DNA from: JBBQYA01 sp031412335
GTDB taxonomy: Bacteria; Bacteroidota; Bacteroidia; Sphingobacteriales; Sphingobacteriaceae
NCBI GenBank assembly: GCA_031412335.1
Contig: JANOCT010000024.1
Span: forward strand, 62,001-126,000
Reading direction: 5' to 3'
Length of the DNA stretch: 64,000 nt
Shown: piece after piece, positions 18,481-26,600 of the stretch
How the letters are laid out: every line of letters starts with the position of its first letter
Position numbering within the stretch: the first letter of the stretch is position 1
Translations under genes and position numbers: made by a program
Notes under the pieces: generated by a model
What the model saw: the letters and a program-made list of their open reading frames with translations, nothing else
What the model was told of the DNA's origin: nothing
The model's database searches: none

Positions 18481-19029
18481 TTAATGTGTGTAAAATGGAG
18501 AAATCATTAAATAAACGATAACTCCTGTAACAGTAACATATAACCAAATTGGAAAAGCAAATCGAACTAATTTACGATGCTTTTCAACCTGCATTTGTAA
18601 ACCTCTATGAAAGGACAAAAGAATCAAAGGCAATACTCCAGCTGCTAGAATAATGTGAGTATATAAAATAGTTAAATAAATATTTCTAAAAGGACTATCT
18701 GCAGGATAACTAGTATGAGTAGCAAAATAATGGTAAACAATATATAAAACAAGAAAAATAGATGAAAGAGTAAATGTGATCAGATTTAATCTTTTGTGCA
18801 TCAGTATATTTTTCTTTCTAATAAAATACAAGGAAGTAAGAAGTAATATAGAACAGCTAGCATTGATTAATGCGTTAATTGCAGGAAAAATGTAAACAAT
18901 TTCAGGAGTTGCAATGGTAACTGGAATTACCCGTCTGTTTAGCAGAACTACAACAATAAAAACAAATATTGAAATTCCAGAGACTAAACGAAAAATAAGT
19001 TTGTCATTATTTACAAAGGCAGCATTCAT
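18481..19029 (-). CDS. DUF420 family protein (CtaM-like oxidase maturation factor)
   Basis: A 182-residue protein with five predicted membrane helices, matching DUF420. Conserved histidines lie in helices and loops (LMHKRLNLITF, VYHYFATHTSY, LYTHIILA, HRKLVRFAFPIWLYVTVTG). Bacillus subtilis CtaM/YozB is a DUF420 protein needed for activity of its haem-copper oxidases, and the position here, between SCO and the CPMC protein, fits that role. The gene is 32 bases downstream of SCO. CtaM function in Bacteroidota has not, to my knowledge, been shown directly. Confidence 0.88.
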   Translation of the reverse strand: MNAAFVNNDKLIFRLVSGISIFVFIVVVLLNRRVIPVTIATPEIVYIFPAINALINASCSILLLTSLYFIRKKNILMHKRLNLITFTLSSIFLVLYIVYHYFATHTSYPADSPFRNIYLTILYTHIILAAGVLPLILLSFHRGLQMQVEKHRKLVRFAFPIWLYVTVTGVIVYLMISPFYTH

Positions 19030-19061
19030 AAAAATAAAACGATTAAAAACGTGAATAGTTT

Positions 19062-19754
19062 TTATTTAATTTCACGCAAATACTCCATAATTAAAACTTT
19101 GATTTCGTTAATCAACTTATCAGTTTCTTCTTTTGATGTACCATCATAAAATCCTCTGATGCGTTTATCCTTGTCTATCAAAATTAGCATTTCACTGTGA
19201 ATAAAATCTTGAGGACCACCATCGCCTTTTACTGCATTAACTAAATAGCTATTTCTGGCCAATGAATAAATTTGTGGTTTATCGCCAGTTAAAAAATTCC
19301 ATTTCGGGGATTTTGCTTTATATTTTTCTGCGTAAGTTTTTAAAACTGAAACAGAATCTGCATCAGGATTAACCGTAAATGAAACCAGCCTAATATATTT
19401 ATTATCTTTAAACCGAACATTTAGCCTACTCATTTGAGTCGACATTTTCGGACAAATAGTTGGACATGTAGCAAAAAAGAAATTTGCTATGTAAATGGTG
19501 TTTGATAAATCTGCTTGTGTTACCGTTTTACCATCCTGATTAGTTAACTTAAAATCGGCAATTGTGTGATATAATGTATCTTGAACTGGTTTTCTTTTAA
19601 CCATTCTAATTTCTCCGGAAACTTGTTTCTCCCCTAAAATAGGTAGGCGCAAATAGTGATTTTTTCCCATTTGCAAAAGAATATAAGCTAATCCTGGCAA
19701 TACAAGCACCATAAAAAGCAATACAACCCGCTTCATCCCCCCTGTAATTTTCAT
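19062..19754 (-). CDS. SCO1/SenC/PrrC family copper chaperone
   Basis: A 230-residue thioredoxin-fold protein anchored by an N-terminal membrane helix (about 9-28). The copper site is complete: the CxxxC motif in ATCPTICPKMS plus the distant histidine in QDFIHSEMLIL. SCO proteins deliver copper to, or reduce, the CuA centre of oxidase subunit II in the periplasm. It sits 6 bases downstream of subunit IV and upstream of the DUF420 gene, in the oxidase gene block, so subunit II at 25338-26534 is the obvious client. Confidence 0.95.
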   Translation of the reverse strand: MKITGGMKRVVLLFMVLVLPGLAYILLQMGKNHYLRLPILGEKQVSGEIRMVKRKPVQDTLYHTIADFKLTNQDGKTVTQADLSNTIYIANFFFATCPTICPKMSTQMSRLNVRFKDNKYIRLVSFTVNPDADSVSVLKTYAEKYKAKSPKWNFLTGDKPQIYSLARNSYLVNAVKGDGGPQDFIHSEMLILIDKDKRIRGFYDGTSKEETDKLINEIKVLIMEYLREIK

Positions 19755-19760
19755 GTTAGA

Positions 19761-20111
19761 TTATCTGGTTATGAACCAATAGTTTCCTTCGTAAAGCATT
19801 GCAACAATAAAAACTACGATAAAAAGTATTGGTACTACGATTGAATAAATTAAACTTAGTTTTTCAAACTTAAGGTGCATAAAGAAAGCAACAATGTAAA
19901 AGGCTTTCATTAAGGTAAGTATGATGTACAATGGATTTGCCACTCCAGAACCAAAATAACCTTTAGGCACAATGTATAAAGCTATAATAAATTCAAGTGC
20001 TGTAATCGCAGTTAAAATCCAGAATACATTCCAGATTTTTTTCTTCGACATGGTTGCATGTTCTGCATGCGGTGCAGTATTTTCTAAATTATGATCAGAT
20101 GATGAAGACAT
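19761..20111 (-). CDS. Cytochrome c oxidase subunit IV family protein
   Basis: A 116-residue protein with three predicted membrane helices after a polar N-terminus containing several histidines. The pattern KKKIWNVFWILTAITALEF, then YFIVAFFMHLKFE-type helix and a last helix before NYWFITR, is typical of the prokaryotic subunit IV (COX4_pro) family. It is a small accessory subunit of the haem-copper oxidase in the inner membrane. It follows the second subunit III gene by 21 bases and precedes SCO by 6. Confidence 0.88.
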   Translation of the reverse strand: MSSSSDHNLENTAPHAEHATMSKKKIWNVFWILTAITALEFIIALYIVPKGYFGSGVANPLYIILTLMKAFYIVAFFMHLKFEKLSLIYSIVVPILFIVVFIVAMLYEGNYWFITR

Positions 20112-20132
20112 ATTTGCTTGTTGATTTATAAA

Positions 20133-20813
20133 TTAAACAAGATAAAAGAATGTGAAAACAAAGACCCAAACCAGGTCTACAAAGTGCCAGTAAAGACCAA
20201 CCTTTTCTATCATGTCGTAGTGACCTCTTTTTTCGTAAGTGCCAGCCAATACATTGAAATAGATAATAATATTTAAAATAACTCCACTAAATACGTGAAA
20301 GCCATGAAAACCTGTAATGGTGAAAAATAAGTTCGTGAAATTAGTGGAAGCAACAGTTCCATCTTCATTTAAAAATGGATTCATTCCCCACCAAGCACCT
20401 TCGTGGTGTAAGTGATTCCATTCCCAAGCCTGACAACTTAAAAAAGCTATACCGCCTAAAATTGTCCAAACCATCCATTTCGCAACTTCTTTTTTTGCAT
20501 TTCTATGTCCAGCCTCAACAGCCAAAACCATCGTTACACTGCTTAAAATTAAAATAAAAGTCATGATACCCACAAAAACAAGCGGAGCACCACCTTCTAT
20601 AAAAGGAGCAGATTGAAATACTACGTCTGGATCTGGCCATGATAAAGCGCTAAAGCGAATAGAGCCATAAGCGATAAGTAAAGTAGCAAAAGTAAAAGCA
20701 TCTGAAATGAGGAAAAACCACATCATAATTTTTCCGTAATCGACTGAGAAAGGGGATACTCCACCGTTCCAGGGACTCGCTTTTATCTCATCCAGATTTG
20801 ACAATGAACTCAT
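20133..20813 (-). CDS. Cytochrome c oxidase subunit III (second copy)
   Basis: A 226-residue subunit III homologue with about five to six membrane helices. Diagnostic segments are KIMMWFFLISDAFTFATLL, the ITGFHGFHVFSGVILN helix and the end YWHFVDLVWVFVFTFFYLV. It is the longer of two adjacent subunit III paralogues, 15 bases downstream of the other. Subunit III stabilises the oxidase and the proton path. Tandem subunit III genes of unequal length are common in Bacteroidota oxidase loci; whether both enter one complex is not shown by sequence. Confidence 0.93.
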   Translation of the reverse strand: MSSLSNLDEIKASPWNGGVSPFSVDYGKIMMWFFLISDAFTFATLLIAYGSIRFSALSWPDPDVVFQSAPFIEGGAPLVFVGIMTFILILSSVTMVLAVEAGHRNAKKEVAKWMVWTILGGIAFLSCQAWEWNHLHHEGAWWGMNPFLNEDGTVASTNFTNLFFTITGFHGFHVFSGVILNIIIYFNVLAGTYEKRGHYDMIEKVGLYWHFVDLVWVFVFTFFYLV

Positions 20814-20828
20814 TGGTTTAAGTTTTGG

Positions 20829-21413
20829 TTATTGGTTCAAAAGTAAAAAAACAAATAAATATATCCACAATATATCTACGAAATGCCAAAATATAGCACA
20901 AATTTCGATTTTGAACAAATTTTTAACCTGTCCAATATTTTTGTAAGCAACTATTAAACTGGAAGCTATTAGGAGTACACCCGCTAAAATATGCAAGCCA
21001 TGTAATCCGGAAATAATATAAAGGAATGATCCAGAGGGGTTTCCAGTTAAATAAATTCCGATTTGGGTTAATTGAACCCAAGCTAAATATTGCCCTACTA
21101 AAAATAAAATCCCTAAAACTAAGGTAATCCACAAAGCTATTTTTTGCGTTTTATAATCTGATTTTTTGGCTGACAAATATGCCCAATGCATGGTTGCACT
21201 ACTTAATAAAATAATAAATGTGGTGATCCAGAATAATATTGGCATCTGGAACGATACCCAGTTACCTTCTGCTTTTCTTACAATGTATCCACTGGTAAGG
21301 CCAGCAAACATCATGATTACACTTACGATTATTACCCAAAGAATAAATTTCAAAGGTTTTAAATTTTGAGGCCTTTGATCGGTAATATATGAATTAGATT
21401 GTTTTGCTTGCAT
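20829..21413 (-). CDS. Cytochrome c oxidase subunit III (first copy)
   Basis: A 194-residue subunit III homologue with five predicted membrane helices and the same signatures as its neighbour (SGLHGLHILAGVLLI and FWHFVDILWIYLFVFLLL). I use the ATG at 21413, whose first base overlaps the TGA of ctaB (TGATG), rather than a GTG three bases earlier. The tight overlap implies translational coupling with ctaB. It is shorter than the second copy and probably forms the five-helix version of the fold. Confidence 0.92.
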   Translation of the reverse strand: MQAKQSNSYITDQRPQNLKPLKFILWVIIVSVIMMFAGLTSGYIVRKAEGNWVSFQMPILFWITTFIILLSSATMHWAYLSAKKSDYKTQKIALWITLVLGILFLVGQYLAWVQLTQIGIYLTGNPSGSFLYIISGLHGLHILAGVLLIASSLIVAYKNIGQVKNLFKIEICAIFWHFVDILWIYLFVFLLLNQ

Positions 21414-22339
21414 CACATTAATTTTTGAACTAATAAACTTATTTGAATAATAGGAAGGTATAAAAATGAACCAAACATTAGCCTACTAGCTTCTTTCACT
21501 TGGCAGGTTAGGTACAAATTTACAGATTGATAGATAAATATAGAGCCGGCAATTCCACATATTACAGCGTATCCAATTCCAGCCCAATCAAAAATCAGCG
21601 GTATAAAGGAAATTGCAACGAGTAATAAAGTTGAAACTAAAGTTTGAGTTGCACTATTCTTATTTCTGCCACCTTCTGATGGCAATAATCTAAAACCAGC
21701 TTTTTTGTAATCATCGTCCAAAACCCAGGCAATAGCCCAAAAATGTGGAAATTGCCACATAAACTGGATTAGAAATAAGACAATCGCCTCACTTCCAAAA
21801 GTACCGTTGTAAGCTACCCAGCCAATTAATGTTGGCAATGCACCAGGCAATGCACCAATATGTACAGCAAAAGAACTTATTTGTTTCATCGGAGTATATA
21901 CAAACGCATACGACATTACAGCTAAGCCACCAAGCAAAGCTGTTTGCCAATTCATAAAATACCCAAGTAGAAAAATACCTGTTACAGCCATTGTAATACA
22001 AAGTAGAATAGCTTCAACATAATTTATATGCCCTGATGGTAATGGACGATTTTTAGTGCGATCCATTAATTTATCTAAGTCTTTTTCAATTACTTGATTA
22101 AAACCATTTGCTGCACCAGTAATTAAAAACCCTCCAATAATAAGAATGATCATTTTTGGATATTCAACCAATCCATTTGCGGCCATTAAATACCCAATTG
22201 CTGCCGAAAAAACAACTAAAGCACTTAATCTGAATTTGATTAACTGTATGTATGATTGGATTCGGCTTGGAGAATCAATAGAAACTTGTTGGTTTTGTAT
22301 CTTCAAAATTTGTTTTTCATTATTAAGATTGTAAAACAA
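21413..22339 (-). CDS. ctaB: Protohaem IX farnesyltransferase (haem O synthase)
   Basis: A 308-residue UbiA-family enzyme that farnesylates haem B to haem O, the first step to haem A. The prenyl-diphosphate site NGFNQVIEKDLDKLMDRTKNR is intact and the second polar motif WVLDDDYKKAGFRLL follows; about nine membrane helices are predicted. The start is uncertain: the frame opens at TTG 22339, inside the end of ctaA (17-base overlap), and another TTG at 22306 would begin after the ctaA stop; there is no ATG before residue 51. It lies directly downstream of ctaA, so both haem A steps are made together for the oxidase. Confidence 0.95.
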   Translation of the reverse strand: MFYNLNNEKQILKIQNQQVSIDSPSRIQSYIQLIKFRLSALVVFSAAIGYLMAANGLVEYPKMIILIIGGFLITGAANGFNQVIEKDLDKLMDRTKNRPLPSGHINYVEAILLCITMAVTGIFLLGYFMNWQTALLGGLAVMSYAFVYTPMKQISSFAVHIGALPGALPTLIGWVAYNGTFGSEAIVLFLIQFMWQFPHFWAIAWVLDDDYKKAGFRLLPSEGGRNKNSATQTLVSTLLLVAISFIPLIFDWAGIGYAVICGIAGSIFIYQSVNLYLTCQVKEASRLMFGSFLYLPIIQISLLVQKLM

Positions 22340-23309
22340 AATTTGATTCCGGTTTCATTTTATTAAAAAAAAGAAATACCATGCAAAGTTGAACACTGAA
22401 AAGCAGAGTTGCCAGAAATAAATGAATTGCTTGGAATGCTGGAGGTAAATCTAGGTATGACAATACAACTCCACTTATTATTTGCAATAATATGAGAGAT
22501 ATATTTAATCGTAGCAATAGCGTAAGAAATGAAGAATGCATTAATACTGCTCTGGTTTTCACAAAAAGAATAACATTTAAGGTTAAAACTAAAATGGATA
22601 AACTTCTGTGAATAAAAAAAGGAGCTCCTGCTAATTCAACCCATGTACCTCGATCTGCAAAATTCATCATTTTGGAAATTTGGTCGACAGCCTCCCGAAC
22701 TTGTGTACCTAAAGCGACTTGTATTATAGTAAATAAAAAGCAAAGTGATAAAACTAAGCTTACAGAGGTTGAAAAATGATATTTCTTGATATGAAAATTC
22801 GAATGAACAGAAATGATATAGGTGTAAAGTAATATTCCCAAAATAATTAAAGCAACAAACATGTGAGCTGTAATCATTAGTGCATGCAAATTAGATTCAA
22901 CCACTTTACCACCCAACCAAGCTTGAAAACCTACCAATAAAAAGCTCGCTAAAACCAAATAAAAAATAAATGGCTTTGATTTTAAAAACTGAAAAGATGA
23001 AATAAGTGTGGCAAAAATAAACAAGCCAGTTATTGCTCCAATCAATCTGTTTATATATTCTGTCCAGGTTTTATTCACATTAAATGTGGTGTTTTCATAA
23101 CCTCTATCTTTGTAAACCTGCTGATAATTTACAGGTAGCTGATCAATAGATGTTGGTGGAATGTAGCGATCGAAGCATTTTGGCCAATCTGGACAGCCCA
23201 TACCTGAACCTGTACTTCGAACTACTCCGCCTGCAAGTATGAGTATTAAAAGACTAAAAAGAGTCAGTTTGTTAAGAAAAAGAAAAGTCGTTTTCGAAAA
23301 TATCGACAT
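22323..23309 (-). CDS. ctaA: Haem A synthase (COX15/CtaA family)
   Basis: A 328-residue membrane protein with eight predicted helices that oxidises haem O to haem A. Family signatures are RSTGSGMGCPDWPKCFD near residue 30, with a cysteine pair, the EYINRLIGAITGL histidine-free segment, LHALMITAHMFVAL and the late HRSLSILVLTLN and IHLFLATLLF histidines that ligate haem. It begins just 33 bases after the terminator hairpin that closes the act-cox operon, so it either has its own promoter within that hairpin region or depends on read-through. It heads the run ctaA-ctaB-III-III-IV-SCO-DUF420-CPMC-DUF983. Confidence 0.95.
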   Translation of the reverse strand: MSIFSKTTFLFLNKLTLFSLLILILAGGVVRSTGSGMGCPDWPKCFDRYIPPTSIDQLPVNYQQVYKDRGYENTTFNVNKTWTEYINRLIGAITGLFIFATLISSFQFLKSKPFIFYLVLASFLLVGFQAWLGGKVVESNLHALMITAHMFVALIILGILLYTYIISVHSNFHIKKYHFSTSVSLVLSLCFLFTIIQVALGTQVREAVDQISKMMNFADRGTWVELAGAPFFIHRSLSILVLTLNVILFVKTRAVLMHSSFLTLLLRLNISLILLQIISGVVLSYLDLPPAFQAIHLFLATLLFSVQLCMVFLFFNKMKPESNFVLQS

Positions 23310-23342
23310 GTATTTTGTAATCGTGCAATAGGTATTCTTTGA

Positions 23343-23381
23343 AAAAAGGCCAATTCAATTAAGAGTTGAATTGGCCTTTTT
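23343..23381 (-). terminator. Terminator of the act-cox operon
   Basis: A perfect 16-bp stem with arms AAAAAGGCCAATTCAA and TTGAATTGGCCTTTTT and a 7-base loop lies 21 bases after the subunit I stop codon. On the minus strand the T run follows the stem. It separates structural genes (act, coxB, coxA) from the assembly genes that start at ctaA. Confidence 0.92.
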
Positions 23382-23401
23382 ACGTTTTTTAAGCTTAATA
23401 A

Positions 23402-25318
23402 CTATACTGTTTCCTGACGATCATTATCAGCAGCTGTTGTAAAAAGTTCAACTGGAGGTACTGTTTCATGTTCTTTTTCATCATGTACCCCAAAATCCAT
23501 TGGTAAGTTGGAACTTATTGTTTGAGAAAAAGGTACAGTTTGTGGAATATAGTCTAATTCAGCGCCAGGCTTACTATAATCATAAGGCCATCTGTAAACT
23601 GTTGGAATCTCTCCCGGCCAGTTTCCATGTATTCTTTCTACTGGTGCTGTCCATTCAAGTGTATTTGATTCCCAAGGATTTTGCTCAGATTTCTTTCCAT
23701 TGAAAATACTATTGAAAAAATTGTAAATAAATATAAGCTGAGCAGCAGAAGAAATAATTGCAGCTGCGCTAATAAACTGATTTAATCCCAACCACTGATT
23801 CATAAAATCGAAACTTGTAAAAGCATAATATCTACGTGGCACACCATCTAAGCCCATAAAGTGCATCGGAAAGAATACTAAATATGCCCCAATAAAAGTT
23901 AACCAAAAATGGATATATCCAAGTTTTGCGTCCATCATTCTTCCATACATACGTGGAAACCAATGATAAATACCTGCAAGCATTCCGAATATAGCGGCAC
24001 TACCCATTACCAAGTGAAAGTGAGCAACTACAAAATATGTATCGTGTAAATTAATATCTATTGATGCGTTTCCTAAAAATATTCCAGTTAAACCTCCAGA
24101 TATAAAGAAAGAAACTAAACCAATTGCGAAAAGCATTCCTGGGGTAAATCGGATATTACCTCTCCAAAGTGTTGCTAAATAGTTGAATGTTTTTACTGCA
24201 GACGGTACTGCAACAATCAATGTTGTAAACATAAAGACTGAACCCAGAAAAGGATTCATTCCTGTTACAAACATGTGATGACCCCAAACTATAAAAGATA
24301 TTACAGTAATACCAACTAATGAAATAATCATTGCTCTATATCCAAAAATAGGCTTTCTGGCATTGGTTGCTATAATTTCTGAAGTAATACCCAAAGCTGG
24401 CATCAATACAATGTAAACCTCTGGGTGACCGAGAAACCAAAACAAATGTTGGAATAAAATTGGGCTACCGCCAGAATTTGCTAAGACTTCACCATTCAAA
24501 ACAATATCAGTCAAGTAAAAACTAGTACCGAAACTTCGATCAAATATTAAAAGAATAACTGCTGCAAATAATACTGGAAACGATAAAACACCTACAATTG
24601 CAGTGAGGAAAAAAGCCCAAATAGTAAGAGGCATTTTTGTCATGCTCATTCCTTTTGTTCGCATATTTAATACAGTGCTGATATAATTTATTGCTCCCAT
24701 TAATGACGATGCAATAAATAAACCCATACTTGTAAGCCACAAAGTCATTCCTAATCCACTTCCTGGCATTGCTTTCGGCAAAGCACTTAAAGGCGGGTAA
24801 ATTGTCCATCCACCTGATGCAGGGCCTGTTTGGATAAAAAACGAGCTTAGCATGATAATAGATGCCATTAAGAAAAACCAATAAGACAACATATTAATGA
24901 ATGGAGAAGCCATATCTCTTGCTCCAATTTGCAATGGAATTAAAAGATTACTAAAGGTTCCACTTAATCCTGCGGTTAATACGAAAAACACCATGATAGT
25001 ACCATGAATGGTAACCAAAGCCATGTAAAAATCTGGCTTTATTCTACCACCTTCTGCCCATCTTCCTAAAAAAGTTTCTAATACTGGAAAAGTCTTATCA
25101 GGCCATCCTAATTGAATTCTGAAAAGAACAGATAAACCCATGGCAATTACGCCCATTATAATTCCAGTAATCAAAAATTGCTTAGCAATCATTTTATGAT
25201 CCTGACTGAAAACGTATGTATTCAGAAAAGTTTCTTTGTGATGACCGTGATCATGCGAATCATGAGCATGAGCTGGTGATGTTTGCTTTCCTATTAAATC
25301 TGCCGTTAGAGTTGACAT
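23402..25318 (-). CDS. Cytochrome c oxidase subunit I
   Basis: A 638-residue catalytic subunit of an A-family haem-copper oxidase: reduces O2 at the haem a3-CuB centre and pumps protons. The FWFLGHPEVYIV motif gives the CuB histidine, the cross-linked Tyr and the D-channel Glu; WGHHMFVTGM supplies two more CuB histidines and HDTYFVVAHFHLVM the two haem histidines. About 12 helices are predicted. The cytoplasmic N-terminus is unusually histidine-rich (six His within residues 17-27). The gene follows subunit II by 19 bases and is the last of the act-cox operon before a strong terminator. Confidence 0.97.
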   Translation of the reverse strand: MSTLTADLIGKQTSPAHAHDSHDHGHHKETFLNTYVFSQDHKMIAKQFLITGIIMGVIAMGLSVLFRIQLGWPDKTFPVLETFLGRWAEGGRIKPDFYMALVTIHGTIMVFFVLTAGLSGTFSNLLIPLQIGARDMASPFINMLSYWFFLMASIIMLSSFFIQTGPASGGWTIYPPLSALPKAMPGSGLGMTLWLTSMGLFIASSLMGAINYISTVLNMRTKGMSMTKMPLTIWAFFLTAIVGVLSFPVLFAAVILLIFDRSFGTSFYLTDIVLNGEVLANSGGSPILFQHLFWFLGHPEVYIVLMPALGITSEIIATNARKPIFGYRAMIISLVGITVISFIVWGHHMFVTGMNPFLGSVFMFTTLIVAVPSAVKTFNYLATLWRGNIRFTPGMLFAIGLVSFFISGGLTGIFLGNASIDINLHDTYFVVAHFHLVMGSAAIFGMLAGIYHWFPRMYGRMMDAKLGYIHFWLTFIGAYLVFFPMHFMGLDGVPRRYYAFTSFDFMNQWLGLNQFISAAAIISSAAQLIFIYNFFNSIFNGKKSEQNPWESNTLEWTAPVERIHGNWPGEIPTVYRWPYDYSKPGAELDYIPQTVPFSQTISSNLPMDFGVHDEKEHETVPPVELFTTAADNDRQETV

Positions 25319-25337
25319 GTTTCTATTATCTTTTAAA

Positions 25338-26534
25338 CTATTTTAATGCTAATTCTTTTGTAGTTGCTTCTTTCTTAACTTCATTTTCAATTGCCTGAAG
25401 TTCTTTCTTAACCTGATCATTGTAAAAAGGTTTTTGTGCTTTAAACCAAGTATTATATTCTGCTTCTGAAACCACACGTACTTTTACCTGCATATTATAA
25501 TGAGCAGCCCCACAAATTTTTGCGCAAAGCATTACGTAATCAAATTTGGGGTTGTCCTTCAATTTCCGCATTTCTTTAGTTGTAAGCCTTGGAGTGAAAT
25601 AAAAGTATGTTGGCATACCAGGAACACAATTCATTTGCAATCTAAAATCGGGCATATAAACACTGTGAAGTACATCTTTAGCACCCATCTGCAATTTAAT
25701 TGGCTTACCAACCGGAAAAACTAACTCTTGTACAATTTGATCGTCAAGATTTCTACCATCTTTAAAATCAAGTCCGATATTGTTAGTAGCATTTATTAAT
25801 TTATAATTCCGGTCTCCAAGCATTCCATCTTGTCCTGCATAACGAACAGTCCATCTAAATTGCTCTCCAACTATTTCTATAGCTATTGGGTTTCGAGATT
25901 GTCTACCATGGCTAGTAATATCAGTCCATGTTCTCCATCCAAATATTACTAAAACTGTAAGAACGACTGCTGGAACTAATGTCCAATAAATTTCAAGTTT
26001 GTTATTGTGAGGATAAAAGAAAGCTCGTTTCTCTTTTTTCTGCTGATAAATGAAAGCGTACCCGAATAATAAAATGTGCGTTGCAAAAAATACAAAACCT
26101 GTAATATAAGCTGTAATTCTAAATAAATTATCGATAATCACACCGTGTTCAGAAGCTGATTCGAACATGGAACGATCACCTAAAACAGTAAAGCTCCAAT
26201 ACGATCCGTAAATACCTAAGACCAAAAATATGATAAACATCCATGCATTAATCTTATTCCATTTAAAATCAAGTGCCTTTCCACCAATGTTATAGTTGAG
26301 GCCTAATAAACGAAATGATTTACCAAGAATGATAAAAACTAGAAATACACTAACTGCTAATAATAAATAATAACCTAATAAATCCCAACGTTTTGGTGCA
26401 ACTTCTTCGGCAGCTACAGCAACCGCTGCTGGTGCGTCTTGTGCAAATGTTACAATTGAAGAAAAAATTATTGCAAGCGTTAACAGGAATTGCTTTTTTA
26501 CTTTTTCAATGATATTAAAGCCTATTACTTTCAT
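25338..26534 (-). CDS. Cytochrome c oxidase subunit II, extended N-terminus
   Basis: A 398-residue subunit II that receives electrons at the CuA centre. All CuA ligands are present: H290, C337, C341, H345 and M348 (LCAKICGAAHYNM), but the usual Glu between the two cysteines is Lys339. The N-terminus has a signal-like segment ending TFAQ and about four further hydrophobic helices (near 53-73, 90-110, 138-165 and 180-200) instead of the usual two. There is no fused cytochrome c domain, so this is aa3- and not caa3-type; electrons probably come from the cytochrome domains of the adjacent alternative complex III. The gene follows actF by 66 bases. Confidence 0.96.
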   Translation of the reverse strand: MKVIGFNIIEKVKKQFLLTLAIIFSSIVTFAQDAPAAVAVAAEEVAPKRWDLLGYYLLLAVSVFLVFIILGKSFRLLGLNYNIGGKALDFKWNKINAWMFIIFLVLGIYGSYWSFTVLGDRSMFESASEHGVIIDNLFRITAYITGFVFFATHILLFGYAFIYQQKKEKRAFFYPHNNKLEIYWTLVPAVVLTVLVIFGWRTWTDITSHGRQSRNPIAIEIVGEQFRWTVRYAGQDGMLGDRNYKLINATNNIGLDFKDGRNLDDQIVQELVFPVGKPIKLQMGAKDVLHSVYMPDFRLQMNCVPGMPTYFYFTPRLTTKEMRKLKDNPKFDYVMLCAKICGAAHYNMQVKVRVVSEAEYNTWFKAQKPFYNDQVKKELQAIENEVKKEATTKELALK

Positions 26535-26600
26535 GTGCTTATTTTTATTGTATGCTAATTAAGGCTATGAATAAACAGCCAAAAGTGTGATATTGTTTAA

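Noticed and set aside
24540..24881. 113-residue minus-strand frame inside subunit I
   Set aside because: Alternative frame of coxA, with no homology signs; coding of the main frame is certain.
25338..26534. caa3-type oxidase (cytochrome c fused to subunit II)
   Set aside because: No CxxCH motif in the subunit II protein; the haem-bearing domains are in the act genes.
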